A stretch of DNA of 64,000 bases from Nonomuraea indica (lineage in GTDB: Bacteria > Actinomycetota > Actinomycetes > Streptosporangiales > Streptosporangiaceae), in contig NZ_KZ559471.1 of the NCBI RefSeq assembly GCF_002850745.1, forward strand, positions 161,081 to 225,080, read 5' to 3'. The notes under the pieces are model-generated. The model ran no database searches and had not been told where the DNA came from. It saw nothing but the letters and a program-made list of their open reading frames with translations. A program made the translations under genes and the position numbers. Below are positions 24,717 to 32,055 of the stretch, one piece after another; position 1 is the first letter of the stretch, and the number at the start of each line of letters is the position of its first letter.

Positions 24717-24888
24717 ACTTGGGACAAGCGGGGCAAAGGTGGCCGATGTGACAGCGCGTTCCTGCTCCGGCCTCCCTCGTGGGCGGCTCCGTCCCTTGCG
24801 CGAGGGAGGCCGGGGCCGGCGGGGCGCGTCGTGACGGCGGCGGGCCACGTGCGGGTCAGCGGCCGTTCCCCTGGAGGCCCTCAGCCCC

Positions 24889-24921
24889 GTACGGCGGGTG
24901 GCAGACCACGGCCGGCCGTAC
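24889..24921 (-). terminator. Hairpin after the VWA gene
   Basis: The outer arms GTACGGC and GCCGTAC are perfect, with an inner GTGG/CCAC stem. It lies about 40 bp after the stop of the VWA gene (minus strand). There is no U-tract, as is common in GC-rich actinomycetes. Confidence 0.5.
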
Positions 24922-24960
24922 AGGAAAGGTCACGGGCGGCCGGGCCGGGGGGCGGGGACG

Positions 24961-26739
24961 TCAGCCGTCGCACTTGGGCGCGCAGAGGCGGCGCTCCATG
25001 CCCTGGAGGAAGAAGTCGCGCACCTGGAGCACGTCCTTGGCGATGTACGCCTCACCGCCGGTCGCCTTGGCGAGGGCGTCCATCTGCTCCTTGCCCTTGG
25101 GCGCGTCCGGCCCGAACGCGATCACCAGGATGTTGACCGGTCGTTTCGGGTTGTAGGTCTTCTTCAGGAACTCCAGCGTCTGGGCGTCGCCGAGGCCGCC
25201 CTGGGGGTCGTCGTTGCCGGCGCCGTCCGTGAGGATCAGCAGTGTGTTGATCTTGTCCTGCTGGTACGACTTGGTCATCTCGGTGTAGGCGGCCTTGAGC
25301 GTGTCGTTCAGGCCCGTGTCACCCGTGGCCTTGGCCTGGACGGTCGCCAGTTCCTTGATCAGCATGTCCTTGCGCAGGGTGCCGTCGAGGGTCTCGGTCA
25401 GCGGGCCGACGGAGACCAGCTCGCGCCAGTCCTTGCCCTGACCGTCGAGGTGCGTGGAGAACGCCCAGACGCCGATCTCGGAGTCGGCGGCGAACAGGCC
25501 GAGGCCCTCGGTCGCGATCTTGGAGATGGCCTGCATCCGGGTCATGTTCGTGCCCGGCACGGGCAGCGCCATGGTGCCCGAGACGTCGAGCAGGGTGAGC
25601 ATGCGGCTGCCGAGGTTCAGCCGCGACCAGGTCTGCGCCATGCTCGCCACGGTCTTGGGGTCGGGCGCGGGAAGCGCCTTCGGCGGCGCCGGGTTGAAGC
25701 CCTTGCCCTTGGTCAGGTTCTCGCCCGCTTTGCCGTCCGGGGCGCGGAAGCCGTGGTTCTGCAGCACCCTGACGGCCGACGCGGTGGCCAGCTCCCGCTT
25801 GAAGTCGGCCGCCGCCTTCTGCACGGCCGCGTCCTTGGTGACGACCACGAGGGGGTAGTCGAGGCTGAGCGTGCCCTCGGCCGGGTAGAGCGGCACCACC
25901 TGGGCGTCCGGCTTCTTGGCGTTGTGCACCTGGACGCTCTGCTCCGTGGCCGCTCCCACCGGCACCTTGCTGCCGGACTTCACGGTGAGGCTGGCCAGCA
26001 GCGCGTTCGGGTCGGTGGCGAGCTGGCCCGACAGCTCCTTGAGCGCGCCCACCAGGGCCTTGTCCTGGCCCGCCTTCTTCGCCGAGCCGGCGGCGGCGAG
26101 CAGCGCGGCCATGCCGGCGGAGTTCTTCTGCGGGTCCAGGGCCAGCACGCGGACCTTCTTGCCGGGACCGTCGGGGTCGGCCACGTTGGCGGCGGCGATC
26201 AGGCCCGCCCAGCTCGGCTTGAGGCTGCTGGTGAGCTTGTCGGCCGAGGACTTCGCGGTGATCAGCACGACGGGGGAGACGGCGACGGAACCGGACGGCT
26301 CGGGCACCGCCGTGGCGGGGTCGTCGCGGAGACGGGACACCGCGAGGCTGGAGTCGGCCACCCACAGGTCGGTGTTCGCCTTCCCGGCGACCAGCGCGTT
26401 CGCCGTGCGGGCCGCCGACTCCTTGGCCACCGTGACCTCGACGCAGCGGCTGTCGATGGAGTGCAGGGCCTTGTTGTAGGTGCCGGCGATCTTGTTCAGC
26501 GCGGGCTGGATGTCCGGGGTCGCGACCACGCGCAACGGCAGCTTGCCGCCCGAGCAGTCGTGCTCGCGGTTGAAGATGACGAACGCGGCGACGCCGAGCA
26601 GCACGGCGAGCGCGACGGCGCCGGCGAGCGGGACCAGCACCCTGCCCCGGCCGCCGCGCGGGGCGCGCCTGCGAGGGGAGGGTGAGGGCTCCTGGGCGTG
26701 GTGGCCGCCGTCGAACTCGTCTGTGCGGTGTCGACCCAC
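24961..26739 (-). CDS. Membrane-anchored substrate-binding protein with C-terminal VWA domain
   Basis: 592 residues. One span at about 34-56 after a basic, Pro-rich N-terminus, so the bulk lies outside the cell. Residues about 68-350 resemble a periplasmic-binding-protein fold (LRVVATPDIQPALNKIAGTYN, then DLWVADSSL). Residues about 378-580 form a VWA domain with the MIDAS motif DVSGT (Asp385, Ser387, Thr389) and a later LLILTDGAGND. VWA domains bind protein ligands through a metal ion. Four Cys (DCSGG, SRCVE, LCAPKC) could form disulphides. GTG 26739 has AGAGGA 6 bases upstream. No transporter genes lie beside it, so it probably senses or binds rather than imports. Confidence 0.88.
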   Translation of the reverse strand: MGRHRTDEFDGGHHAQEPSPSPRRRAPRGGRGRVLVPLAGAVALAVLLGVAAFVIFNREHDCSGGKLPLRVVATPDIQPALNKIAGTYNKALHSIDSRCVEVTVAKESAARTANALVAGKANTDLWVADSSLAVSRLRDDPATAVPEPSGSVAVSPVVLITAKSSADKLTSSLKPSWAGLIAAANVADPDGPGKKVRVLALDPQKNSAGMAALLAAAGSAKKAGQDKALVGALKELSGQLATDPNALLASLTVKSGSKVPVGAATEQSVQVHNAKKPDAQVVPLYPAEGTLSLDYPLVVVTKDAAVQKAAADFKRELATASAVRVLQNHGFRAPDGKAGENLTKGKGFNPAPPKALPAPDPKTVASMAQTWSRLNLGSRMLTLLDVSGTMALPVPGTNMTRMQAISKIATEGLGLFAADSEIGVWAFSTHLDGQGKDWRELVSVGPLTETLDGTLRKDMLIKELATVQAKATGDTGLNDTLKAAYTEMTKSYQQDKINTLLILTDGAGNDDPQGGLGDAQTLEFLKKTYNPKRPVNILVIAFGPDAPKGKEQMDALAKATGGEAYIAKDVLQVRDFFLQGMERRLCAPKCDG

Positions 26740-26764
26740 GATGTCCTCTTAGGTAGTCGTAACC

Positions 26765-26807
26765 TTCCGGAGACCCTAGCGGGAGAAGCTCCGCAATACC
26801 TCCGGAA
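26765..26807. promoter_or_regulatory. Nested inverted repeat upstream of the VWA gene
   Basis: The outer arms TTCCGGAG (26765-26772) and CTCCGGAA (26800-26807) are a perfect 8-bp inverted repeat. Inside lies GGAG-AAG-CTCC (26782-26792). It is 26 bp upstream of the VWA start, where it could be an operator or a leader hairpin. Confidence 0.4.
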
Positions 26808-26822
26808 CGATACTCAATGCGC

Positions 26823-26847
26823 TTGCTGCAGCAAAACAGCCCTTTTG
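26823..26847. promoter_or_regulatory. 12-bp palindrome beside a small AT-rich hairpin
   Basis: TTGCTGCAGCAA (26823-26834) is a perfect palindrome. It runs into CAAAA-CAGCCC-TTTTG (26832-26847). They lie between the CDF-like gene (ends 26873) and the VWA gene, on the downstream side of the former. They may form its terminator or the upstream part of the VWA promoter. Confidence 0.3.
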
Positions 26848-26872
26848 GTGCGGATATCACGCGCCGTGAGGA

Positions 26873-27508
26873 TCAATGGCAGCAAGCGTGACCGCGCCAG
26901 GCACGCATACCCTCCCGCGCCGCGACCAGCGCCAAGGTCACCGCCATCGCGGGATCCACCCACCACCAGCCCAGGGTGTTGAGCCACAGCCCGGCCAGCA
27001 CGCCGCCCGCCATCACCGCGCAGATGAGGTTCTGTGTGCCCTCCCCCGAGGTCGAGGGCGACGCGAGCCGCGCGCCCAGCCGCCGCTTGGCCAGGCCCAG
27101 TGCGGGCATGCTCACCAGGCTCACGGCGGTGACCGCGATGCCGAGCGCGCTCGCCTCGGCCCGGTGACCGGCGCCCAGGTCGTAGGCGACATGGAGCACC
27201 AGGTAGGGCGCCAGCACCCAGAAGCTCACGGCGACCGCGCGCCGCGCCCGCACCTCCGCGCCGGCCGACAGTGTCCGCGACCCGGTGAACCGCCACACCA
27301 CGATGAGGCTCGCCGCCGCCTCCACCAGCGCCGACAGCCCCCAGCCCAGCAGCGCGACCGAGTGCGCCGCCATGCCGGCGATCAGGCCCAGCGAGCTCTC
27401 GACCCCCAGCCACACCAGCGTGACCACCGACAGGGCGCGCGCCGCGCGGGCGGCACGCAACCAGTCGGCTGACGCCACCGGATGCACACGAACCCGCTGA
27501 TCAGGCAC
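26873..27508 (-). CDS. CDF-like cation transporter homologue (membrane domain only)
   Basis: 211 residues with five to six spans. The layout LSVVTLVWLGVESSLGLIAGMAAHSVALLGWGLSALVEAAAS resembles TM1-TM2 of cation diffusion facilitators. The TM2 metal motif (usually HxxxD or DxxxD) reads SALVE here, while TM5 keeps an Asp in WWWVDPAMA. The usual cytoplasmic metal-binding C-domain is missing; a short tail ends HACCH, which could bind metal. Transport of a divalent or soft metal is plausible but unproven. ATG 27508 is divergent from the DUF4184 gene across a 137-bp region with short palindromes. Confidence 0.7.
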   Translation of the reverse strand: MPDQRVRVHPVASADWLRAARAARALSVVTLVWLGVESSLGLIAGMAAHSVALLGWGLSALVEAAASLIVVWRFTGSRTLSAGAEVRARRAVAVSFWVLAPYLVLHVAYDLGAGHRAEASALGIAVTAVSLVSMPALGLAKRRLGARLASPSTSGEGTQNLICAVMAGGVLAGLWLNTLGWWWVDPAMAVTLALVAAREGMRAWRGHACCH

Positions 27509-27551
27509 CTTGACCTCCCGAATCCCCGACGCACGGCCGATGGCGGCGTTA

Positions 27552-27574
27552 GGTAGCCTACCGATTACGTATCG
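27552..27574. promoter_or_regulatory. Two adjoining palindromes between divergent genes
   Basis: GGTAG-C-CTACC (27552-27562) abuts CGAT-TACGT-ATCG (27562-27574), which contains TACGTA. The patch is AT-richer than its surroundings and lies between the CDF-like and DUF4184 genes. Candidate operator or overlapping promoters. Confidence 0.35.
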
Positions 27575-27645
27575 TGACTTTAGTGGTGAGGGGCAAAGGT
27601 CCGCCGATAATCTTCAATGATCGTCGGTGGGGGAGGGCAGGAGCT

Positions 27646-28617
27646 GTGCCGTTCACGCCCAGTCATGTCGCGGCGGTGCTCCCGCTCGTGTCGTCGGCCC
27701 GGATGCGCAGGCTCGTGGACCCGTGGGCGCTGGCGATCGGCGCGATGGCGCCCGATCTGCCGATCTTCCTGCCGTTCCTCGACTTCCTGCTGCCCGACTA
27801 CACCGACTGGCACTCCTGGCGCGGCGTGGTCACCCTCGATCTGGCGGCGGTCGTGGTGCTGCTGGGGGTGTTCCACCAGGTGTTCAGAGACCCGCTCATC
27901 TCGCTGCTGCCCCCTTCGGCGGGCGGCCGGGTCGCGGCGCTCGCTCCGTCCTGGCAGTACGTCCGGCTGCTGCCGATCGTGGCCGGGGCGGTGATCGGGG
28001 CGGGGAGCCACGTGCTGTGGGACTCGTTCACCCACTCGACCGGGCCCGCGGAGTGGGGCGACTGGCTGAGCCACCAGTTCTTCGGCGTCAGGCTGTTCCG
28101 GCTGCTGCAGTACAGCTCGTCGCTCGTCGGGCTGGCCGTCGTGCTGGCGTGGGTGTGGAGCCGTCTGTCGGCCCTGCCGCCCGCGCCGCTGCCCGGCCGG
28201 CTGCGGATCTCCCCGTTCGTCCGGGCGGGGGTCCTCGTCGCCGCCGTGGCGGGCACGGTCGCCGGAGCCTACCTGTGGCCGCGCTTCGACCCGCCCTCCC
28301 CGACCCTCGGCCTGCCGAGCGTGGTCACCAAGGTGGGCGCCGGCACGGTGGTCGGCCTGTGCGTGGTGCTCGGCTGCTACACCCTGGGCTGGCACGCCTG
28401 GCGGCTCGCCGCCGGGCGGCCCGGACCCGCGCGGCCGGAGCACGCCGTGCGGTCCGAGCACGCCACGCGGCCGCCGGAGTACGCCGCCCCATCCGAGCGC
28501 GCGGTGCGGTCCGAGCACGCCGGGCGGCCGGAGTACGTCGCTCCGTCCGAGCACGCCGGGCGGTCCGAGCACGCCGGGCGGCCTCGCCTGGAGGGCGCGC
28601 CTGAGGAGAGCGCCTGA
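27646..28617 (+). CDS. DUF4184 family membrane protein
   Basis: 323 residues from GTG 27646, with GGGAGGGCAGGAG just upstream. It opens PFTPSHVAAVLPL and has DPWALAIGAMAPDLPIF, SHVLWDSFTH and WHSWRG, the His/Asp-rich pattern of DUF4184, with five to six spans. The conserved His and Asp near membrane ends suggest a metal-dependent hydrolase-like site, but no activity is established. The last 65 residues are a repetitive hydrophilic tail (RSEHAGRP-type repeats) not usual in the family. Its promoter region is shared with the divergent CDF-like gene. Confidence 0.85.
   Translation: MPFTPSHVAAVLPLVSSARMRRLVDPWALAIGAMAPDLPIFLPFLDFLLPDYTDWHSWRGVVTLDLAAVVVLLGVFHQVFRDPLISLLPPSAGGRVAALAPSWQYVRLLPIVAGAVIGAGSHVLWDSFTHSTGPAEWGDWLSHQFFGVRLFRLLQYSSSLVGLAVVLAWVWSRLSALPPAPLPGRLRISPFVRAGVLVAAVAGTVAGAYLWPRFDPPSPTLGLPSVVTKVGAGTVVGLCVVLGCYTLGWHAWRLAAGRPGPARPEHAVRSEHATRPPEYAAPSERAVRSEHAGRPEYVAPSEHAGRSEHAGRPRLEGAPEESA
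28437..28585. repeat. Repeats coding for RSEHAGRPEY-like tail
   Basis: Imperfect repeats built on GGTCCGAGCACGCC encode Arg-Ser-Glu-His-Ala units at the C-terminus of the DUF4184 protein. They keep frame and vary in spacing. Confidence 0.8.
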
Positions 28618-28688
28618 CCCCGCCCCTCCGCGACCTTGCTCAGGGCGGCGAGGGCGGGGCGTGCCCCGGGGCGTGGCAGGATCGGAAC

Positions 28689-29573
28689 GTGCTCGAGTAC
28701 GTGACCGACGCCGCCGACCCACGCCTGGCCGACTACACCCGGCTGCGTGACGTGGAGCTGCGCAAGAGCCTGGAGGCCGAGCGGGGCCTGTTCCTGGCGG
28801 AGGGCGAGAAGGTGATCAGGCGCGCCATCGCCGCCGGCCATCCCGTCCGCTCGGTCCTGACCACCCGCCGCTGGCTGGAGCCCCTCGCCGACGCGCTCGG
28901 CGACGCGCTGGTGTACGTGGTGAGCGACGAGACCATGTCGGGCATCGCGGGCTTCCCGGTGCACCGCGGCGCCCTCGCCTCGATGGCCCGCCTCCCGCTG
29001 CCGCCGGTCGAGGCCGTCCTGGCGCCCGGCCCCCGGCGCGACGTCGTCCCGGAGGGGCCGGCCGGCCCCGCGGACGCGGAGCCCGTCGCACAGCCCGCCC
29101 GGCGCATCCTGGTCCTGGAGGACCTCGTCGATCACGGCAACGTCGGCGCCATCTTCAGGTGTGCCGCCGCGCTGGGGGTGGATGGGATCATCCTGTCCCC
29201 GCGGTGCGCCGACCCGCTGTACCGCCGTGCGGTGAAGGTGTCGATGGGGGCGGTGTTCTCGATCCCGTACGCGCGGATGGACAACTGGTTCACGGGCCTC
29301 GACAGGATCCGTGAGGCCGGTTTCCGGACGCTGGCCCTGACGCCCGACCAGTCGGTCACCTCGCTGGACGAGGTGAAGATGACGGACCGGGTGGCGCTGC
29401 TGCTGGGGTCGGAGGGTGACGGGCTGTCGTCGCGGTGGCTGGCCGAGGCGGACGAGGCGGTGTGCATCCCGATGAGCTCCCGCGCGATGCAGGCCGGGGT
29501 GGACTCGCTCAACGTGGTGGCCGCCGCCGCGATCGCCTGCCACGGCCTGATGCGGAGCGGCGCCCGGTCGTAG
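28689..29573 (+). CDS. TrmH/SpoU family RNA 2'-O-methyltransferase
   Basis: 294 residues from GTG 28689 (AGGATCGG upstream). The N-terminus (about 15-100) looks like the SpoU substrate-binding domain (LFLAEGEKVIRRAI). The SPOUT knot domain follows with the three motifs: LEDLVDHGNVGAIFRCAAALGV, LLLGSEGDGLS and IPMSSRAMQAGVDSLNVVAA. These bind AdoMet and methylate a ribose 2'-OH in rRNA or tRNA. An Ala/Pro-rich insert separates the domains. It is a stand-alone gene; a pair of hairpins follows its stop. Confidence 0.93.
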   Translation: MLEYVTDAADPRLADYTRLRDVELRKSLEAERGLFLAEGEKVIRRAIAAGHPVRSVLTTRRWLEPLADALGDALVYVVSDETMSGIAGFPVHRGALASMARLPLPPVEAVLAPGPRRDVVPEGPAGPADAEPVAQPARRILVLEDLVDHGNVGAIFRCAAALGVDGIILSPRCADPLYRRAVKVSMGAVFSIPYARMDNWFTGLDRIREAGFRTLALTPDQSVTSLDEVKMTDRVALLLGSEGDGLSSRWLAEADEAVCIPMSSRAMQAGVDSLNVVAAAAIACHGLMRSGARS

Positions 29574-29583
29574 CTCGCGCAGC

Positions 29584-29636
29584 GGCACCATCACGAGCAC
29601 GGTGACCTTGGTGGTGCCCCCGGACGGCATGTCCGG
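29584..29636 (+). terminator. Hairpins after the TrmH-like gene
   Basis: GGCACCA (29584-29590) pairs with TGGTGCC (29612-29618), with an inner TCAC/GTGA stem. It is followed by CCGGAC-GGCAT-GTCCGG at 29620-29636. The tandem hairpins begin 10 bp after the stop and probably end transcription. The rest of the gap to 29748 shows no gene. Confidence 0.55.
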
Positions 29637-29748
29637 CCGAGTGGCGGCCGGCCGAGCTCGTGGCCATGGGCCGCGTCCTCCCGGGCAACGGCGTCCATGG
29701 GGTCGTGGCGCCGGTCCCGGTCGCGGAGATCAGCCGGGGGCGTGCGGG

Positions 29749-30150
29749 TCAGCCGCAGTTCGTGCGGTACTCGGCGTTGTATGCGGTGCCGACCTTGCCC
29801 GCCCAGTCCACGCACGTGTCGATCGCGAGCAGGTAGATCGGGCCCGCGTAGTGCGTGTAGTTGCCGGTGTCCTGCTTGGTCCAGGTCTCGACCGAGGACT
29901 TCTTGAGGTAGGCCCCCATGGGCATGGCGCTGCCCTTGGTGTTCCGGATCACCACCAGGCAGTTGTAGCCGTTGTTGTACGTGAGGAACATGGTGGCGCT
30001 GCTGCCGACCGGCGCGCTGTTGACCACGGAGTAGCCGGAGCCGCACTGGCCACCGTACGAGGCGGCGGACGCGGGCATGGCCGTGATCAGCGAACCGGCC
30101 ACCGTCGCGGTGGCGAGCGTACCTACCATGGCCAGCTTGGAGAGCTTCAT
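29749..30150 (-). CDS. SapA-like secreted protein
   Basis: 133 residues. ATG 30150 is preferred over 30156 because AAGGA is 6 bases upstream. A Sec signal peptide (MKLSKLAMVGTLATATVAG, cleavage near PASA-AS) leads a mature domain of about 100 residues with four Cys and SYGGQCGSGYSVVNS, DTGNYTHYAGPIYL and DTCVDW. The layout resembles spore-associated protein A (SapA) of Streptomyces, a small exported protein of unknown function found on spores. The assignment rests on pattern memory only. It is divergent from a secreted propeller gene across a 416-bp AT-rich spacer. Confidence 0.7.
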   Translation of the reverse strand: MKLSKLAMVGTLATATVAGSLITAMPASAASYGGQCGSGYSVVNSAPVGSSATMFLTYNNGYNCLVVIRNTKGSAMPMGAYLKKSSVETWTKQDTGNYTHYAGPIYLLAIDTCVDWAGKVGTAYNAEYRTNCG

Positions 30151-30240
30151 GTTCATTCCTTGTTTCGGACTGTTTATAACGCGCCTTGCGCCGAGCAAGG
30201 TATCCGAAATCCACTAGTTGATCAAGGTAAAGGGTTTTTG

Positions 30241-30325
30241 TCACCGACAGCCCCGACGTGCCCTGACGACGCGTCGGTGATGCTCGCAAAACGCCCCTTA
30301 ATGGGGCGTTTGTATTCTTGCTTAT
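30241..30325 (+). ncRNA. Candidate structured RNA ending in an intrinsic terminator
   Basis: The first stem is TCACCGAC (30241-30248) with GTCGGTGA (30273-30280), perfect over 8 bp. The second, AAACGCCCC (30289-30297), loop TTAAT, GGGGCGTTT (30303-30311), is perfect over 9 bp and is followed by TTTGTATTCTTG. No called gene ends here, so the terminator must close a short transcript or act as an attenuator in the leader of the gene at 30567. The 5' end and the strand are inferred. Confidence 0.45.
30289..30311. terminator. Strong intrinsic-type hairpin in a gene-free spacer
   Basis: A 9-bp perfect stem with a 5-base loop. It has a U-rich tail on the plus strand and TTTT directly after on the minus strand, so it could work both ways. 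It is the only hairpin in the window with clear A/T flanks. Confidence 0.7.
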
Positions 30326-30566
30326 TGAACAGGGCGGGTTCGTGCATGAGCGTGCCTGTCCGTCCTCTTCGCCGGGCGCGCCGAACGTTGTCGCGGAAGG
30401 TACTCCCCAGGGGGCATCCGGTTCGCACACTGCGGCGCCGGCGGTCCTTGTCGCGATGCCGGCGGTCTGCCCGCGGTTCGCTGTACGGTCTTGTCCGGAT
30501 AACTCGGGATGCGTTCCGTCCCGGCCGGTGCCTCGCTGATCGTCGATCTGACGAAAGGAGCACCAC

Positions 30567-31922
30567 GTGCTGGCAGTCGGCCGTACATCACGTTGGGCCG
30601 CGGGCTTCGCCGCGGCACTGGCACTGGTTCTGGCGCTACCCACCGGCGCGCAGGCGGCGGTGGGCGACATCGGCTTCGTCCGGACGATCTCCTCCAACGT
30701 GCCCGGAACCGTGCACATCGGCCCGGTCAATCCGCTCGACTGGGCGTCGGCGGCGACGATGCGTCCCAACGGCGACACCGTGTACGTCGTGGCCGGCGGC
30801 GACGGAGGGAGCGGCACGGCCATGCCGGCGATCTCCTCCTTCCGCCGGGCCGCGGACGACACGCTGACCCTCACCGGCTGCATGGGCGGCGTCACGGGCT
30901 GCCGGCCGACGAGGGTGGGCGGCGTGACGTTCCCCGACCGCCTGCGCGGAGCCAGCTCCGTGGTGGCCGTCGGCACCCACGTGTACGCCTCCACCCCCGC
31001 GGCCGTGGTCGGGTTCAGGACGAGGACCGACGGCGACCTCGACACCGACTTCTGCGCCTGGGACTTCAACTGCGGCGACGTCGACGTCCTGCCCGGGCTC
31101 ACCCCCTGGTCCACCGCCGACCACGCGCTGGCCGCGACCGCCGACGGCCGCGACCTGTACCTGTACGCGGCCGGAGCCGGCAAGGGCGCGGTCTACCACC
31201 TGCGCCGTGACGACCCCACCGGCCGCCTGACCTTCCGCGGCTGCATCGGCGAGGCGATGCCCGGCTGCACCGCCATCGGCCGTACCGGCGTCATGACCTC
31301 CTCGGGCGACGCCGTGCTGAGCGCCGACGGCCGCAGCCTCTACATCGTGGCCAGGAGCCCCGGCTCGGTGACGCATCTCCGCCGGGACCTGGCCACCGGT
31401 TCGCTGGCGGAGGCGGGCTGCGTCTCCCAGACGGGCACGAGCGGCTGCAACGTGCCCGCCACCAGCGGCCTGACCGGCATCTCCAGGGGCGCCGTCACCG
31501 CGGCCGGCGACAGCCTGTACGTCTCCGGTCCGGGCGGCGTCAGTCACCTGCGTCGCGTCACGGGCACCGGGGACCTCGCCTACGCGGGGTGCATCGGCGT
31601 GGCGGCGGGGTGCCGGCCCGACGGGCCCCGGGGGGCGTACGTGGACGTGGTCGTCTCCGCCGACGGCGGGAGCGTCTACGGCAGCACCCAGGGCCCGTCG
31701 TTCGCGTGGGGCGCGGCCACCCACCTGCGCCGTTCCGCCAACGGCGACCTCACCTACGCGGGGTGCGCGGGAGAGGGCCTGCCCGACATGTGCAGGGAGA
31801 TCGGGCCGACGGGCGTGATGAACCACGCCGGCCCGCTCCTCGCGCCTGGCTCGCGGGTGCTCTACAGCCTGGGGGTGCACTGGCGCGGGGCCTTGACCCA
31901 GTTCACGCGCCAGACCTCGTAG
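30567..31922 (+). CDS. Secreted beta-propeller-like protein with cysteine loops
   Basis: 451 residues from GTG 30567, with AAAGGAG 6 bases upstream. A signal peptide (hydrophobic to residue 25, cleavage near AQA-AVG) precedes about six repeats of the form VLSADGRSLYIVARSPGSVTHLRR, as in YVTN/lactonase-type propellers. Almost every repeat ends with a short loop flanked by Cys: TGCMGGVTGC, FCAWDFNC, GCIGEAMPGC, GCVSQTGTSGC, GCIGVAAGC and GCAGEGLPDMC. These could be disulphides formed outside the cell. There are no catalytic hallmarks, so binding or scaffolding is likelier than lactonase activity. It converges on the STAND-WD40 gene with hairpins between. Confidence 0.82.
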   Translation: MLAVGRTSRWAAGFAAALALVLALPTGAQAAVGDIGFVRTISSNVPGTVHIGPVNPLDWASAATMRPNGDTVYVVAGGDGGSGTAMPAISSFRRAADDTLTLTGCMGGVTGCRPTRVGGVTFPDRLRGASSVVAVGTHVYASTPAAVVGFRTRTDGDLDTDFCAWDFNCGDVDVLPGLTPWSTADHALAATADGRDLYLYAAGAGKGAVYHLRRDDPTGRLTFRGCIGEAMPGCTAIGRTGVMTSSGDAVLSADGRSLYIVARSPGSVTHLRRDLATGSLAEAGCVSQTGTSGCNVPATSGLTGISRGAVTAAGDSLYVSGPGGVSHLRRVTGTGDLAYAGCIGVAAGCRPDGPRGAYVDVVVSADGGSVYGSTQGPSFAWGAATHLRRSANGDLTYAGCAGEGLPDMCREIGPTGVMNHAGPLLAPGSRVLYSLGVHWRGALTQFTRQTS

Positions 31923-31933
31923 GCACGGCGCGG

Positions 31934-31998
31934 CCCCGCCCAGGGGCGGGGCGACAAGGATCGCCGGACGCTCGGCCGGGGACCCGGCCGAGCGTCCG
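31934..31998. terminator. Two hairpins between convergent genes
   Basis: GCCCCGCC-CAGG-GGCGGGGC (31934-31953) is followed by a perfect 15-bp stem GGACGCTCGGCCGGG / CCCGGCCGAGCGTCC (31967-31981 / 31984-31998). They lie between the stops of the propeller gene (31922) and the STAND-WD40 gene (32056) and should serve both strands. Confidence 0.75.
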
Positions 31999-32055
31999 TG
32001 GTCGGGTCCCACCCGCCGGGGCGTGGGGCTACGGCAGGCCGAAGGCCCGGGGACG

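Larger units (their letters stand above)
24624..24960. other. 337-bp spacer upstream of the sigma-fusion gene
   Basis: It holds the promoter region of the sigma-fusion gene, with a small palindrome at 24700-24716, and at its far end a hairpin (24889-24921) that may terminate the VWA gene. No convincing ORF was seen in the remainder. Confidence 0.6.
30151..30566. other. 416-bp divergent spacer with inverted repeat and structured RNA candidate
   Basis: It separates the SapA-like gene (minus) from the propeller gene (plus) and is much AT-richer than the genes. It holds CCTTGC-GCCGA-GCAAGG at 30184-30200 next to a TTATAAA patch upstream of the SapA-like start, then two hairpins at 30241-30311. 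No convincing ORF was seen; a minus-strand frame here is Arg-rich and lacks a ribosome site. Confidence 0.65.

Noticed and set aside
30222..30566. 114-codon minus-strand frame in the SapA/propeller spacer
   Set aside because: Very Arg-rich, no ribosome site, and it crosses a strong terminator hairpin.
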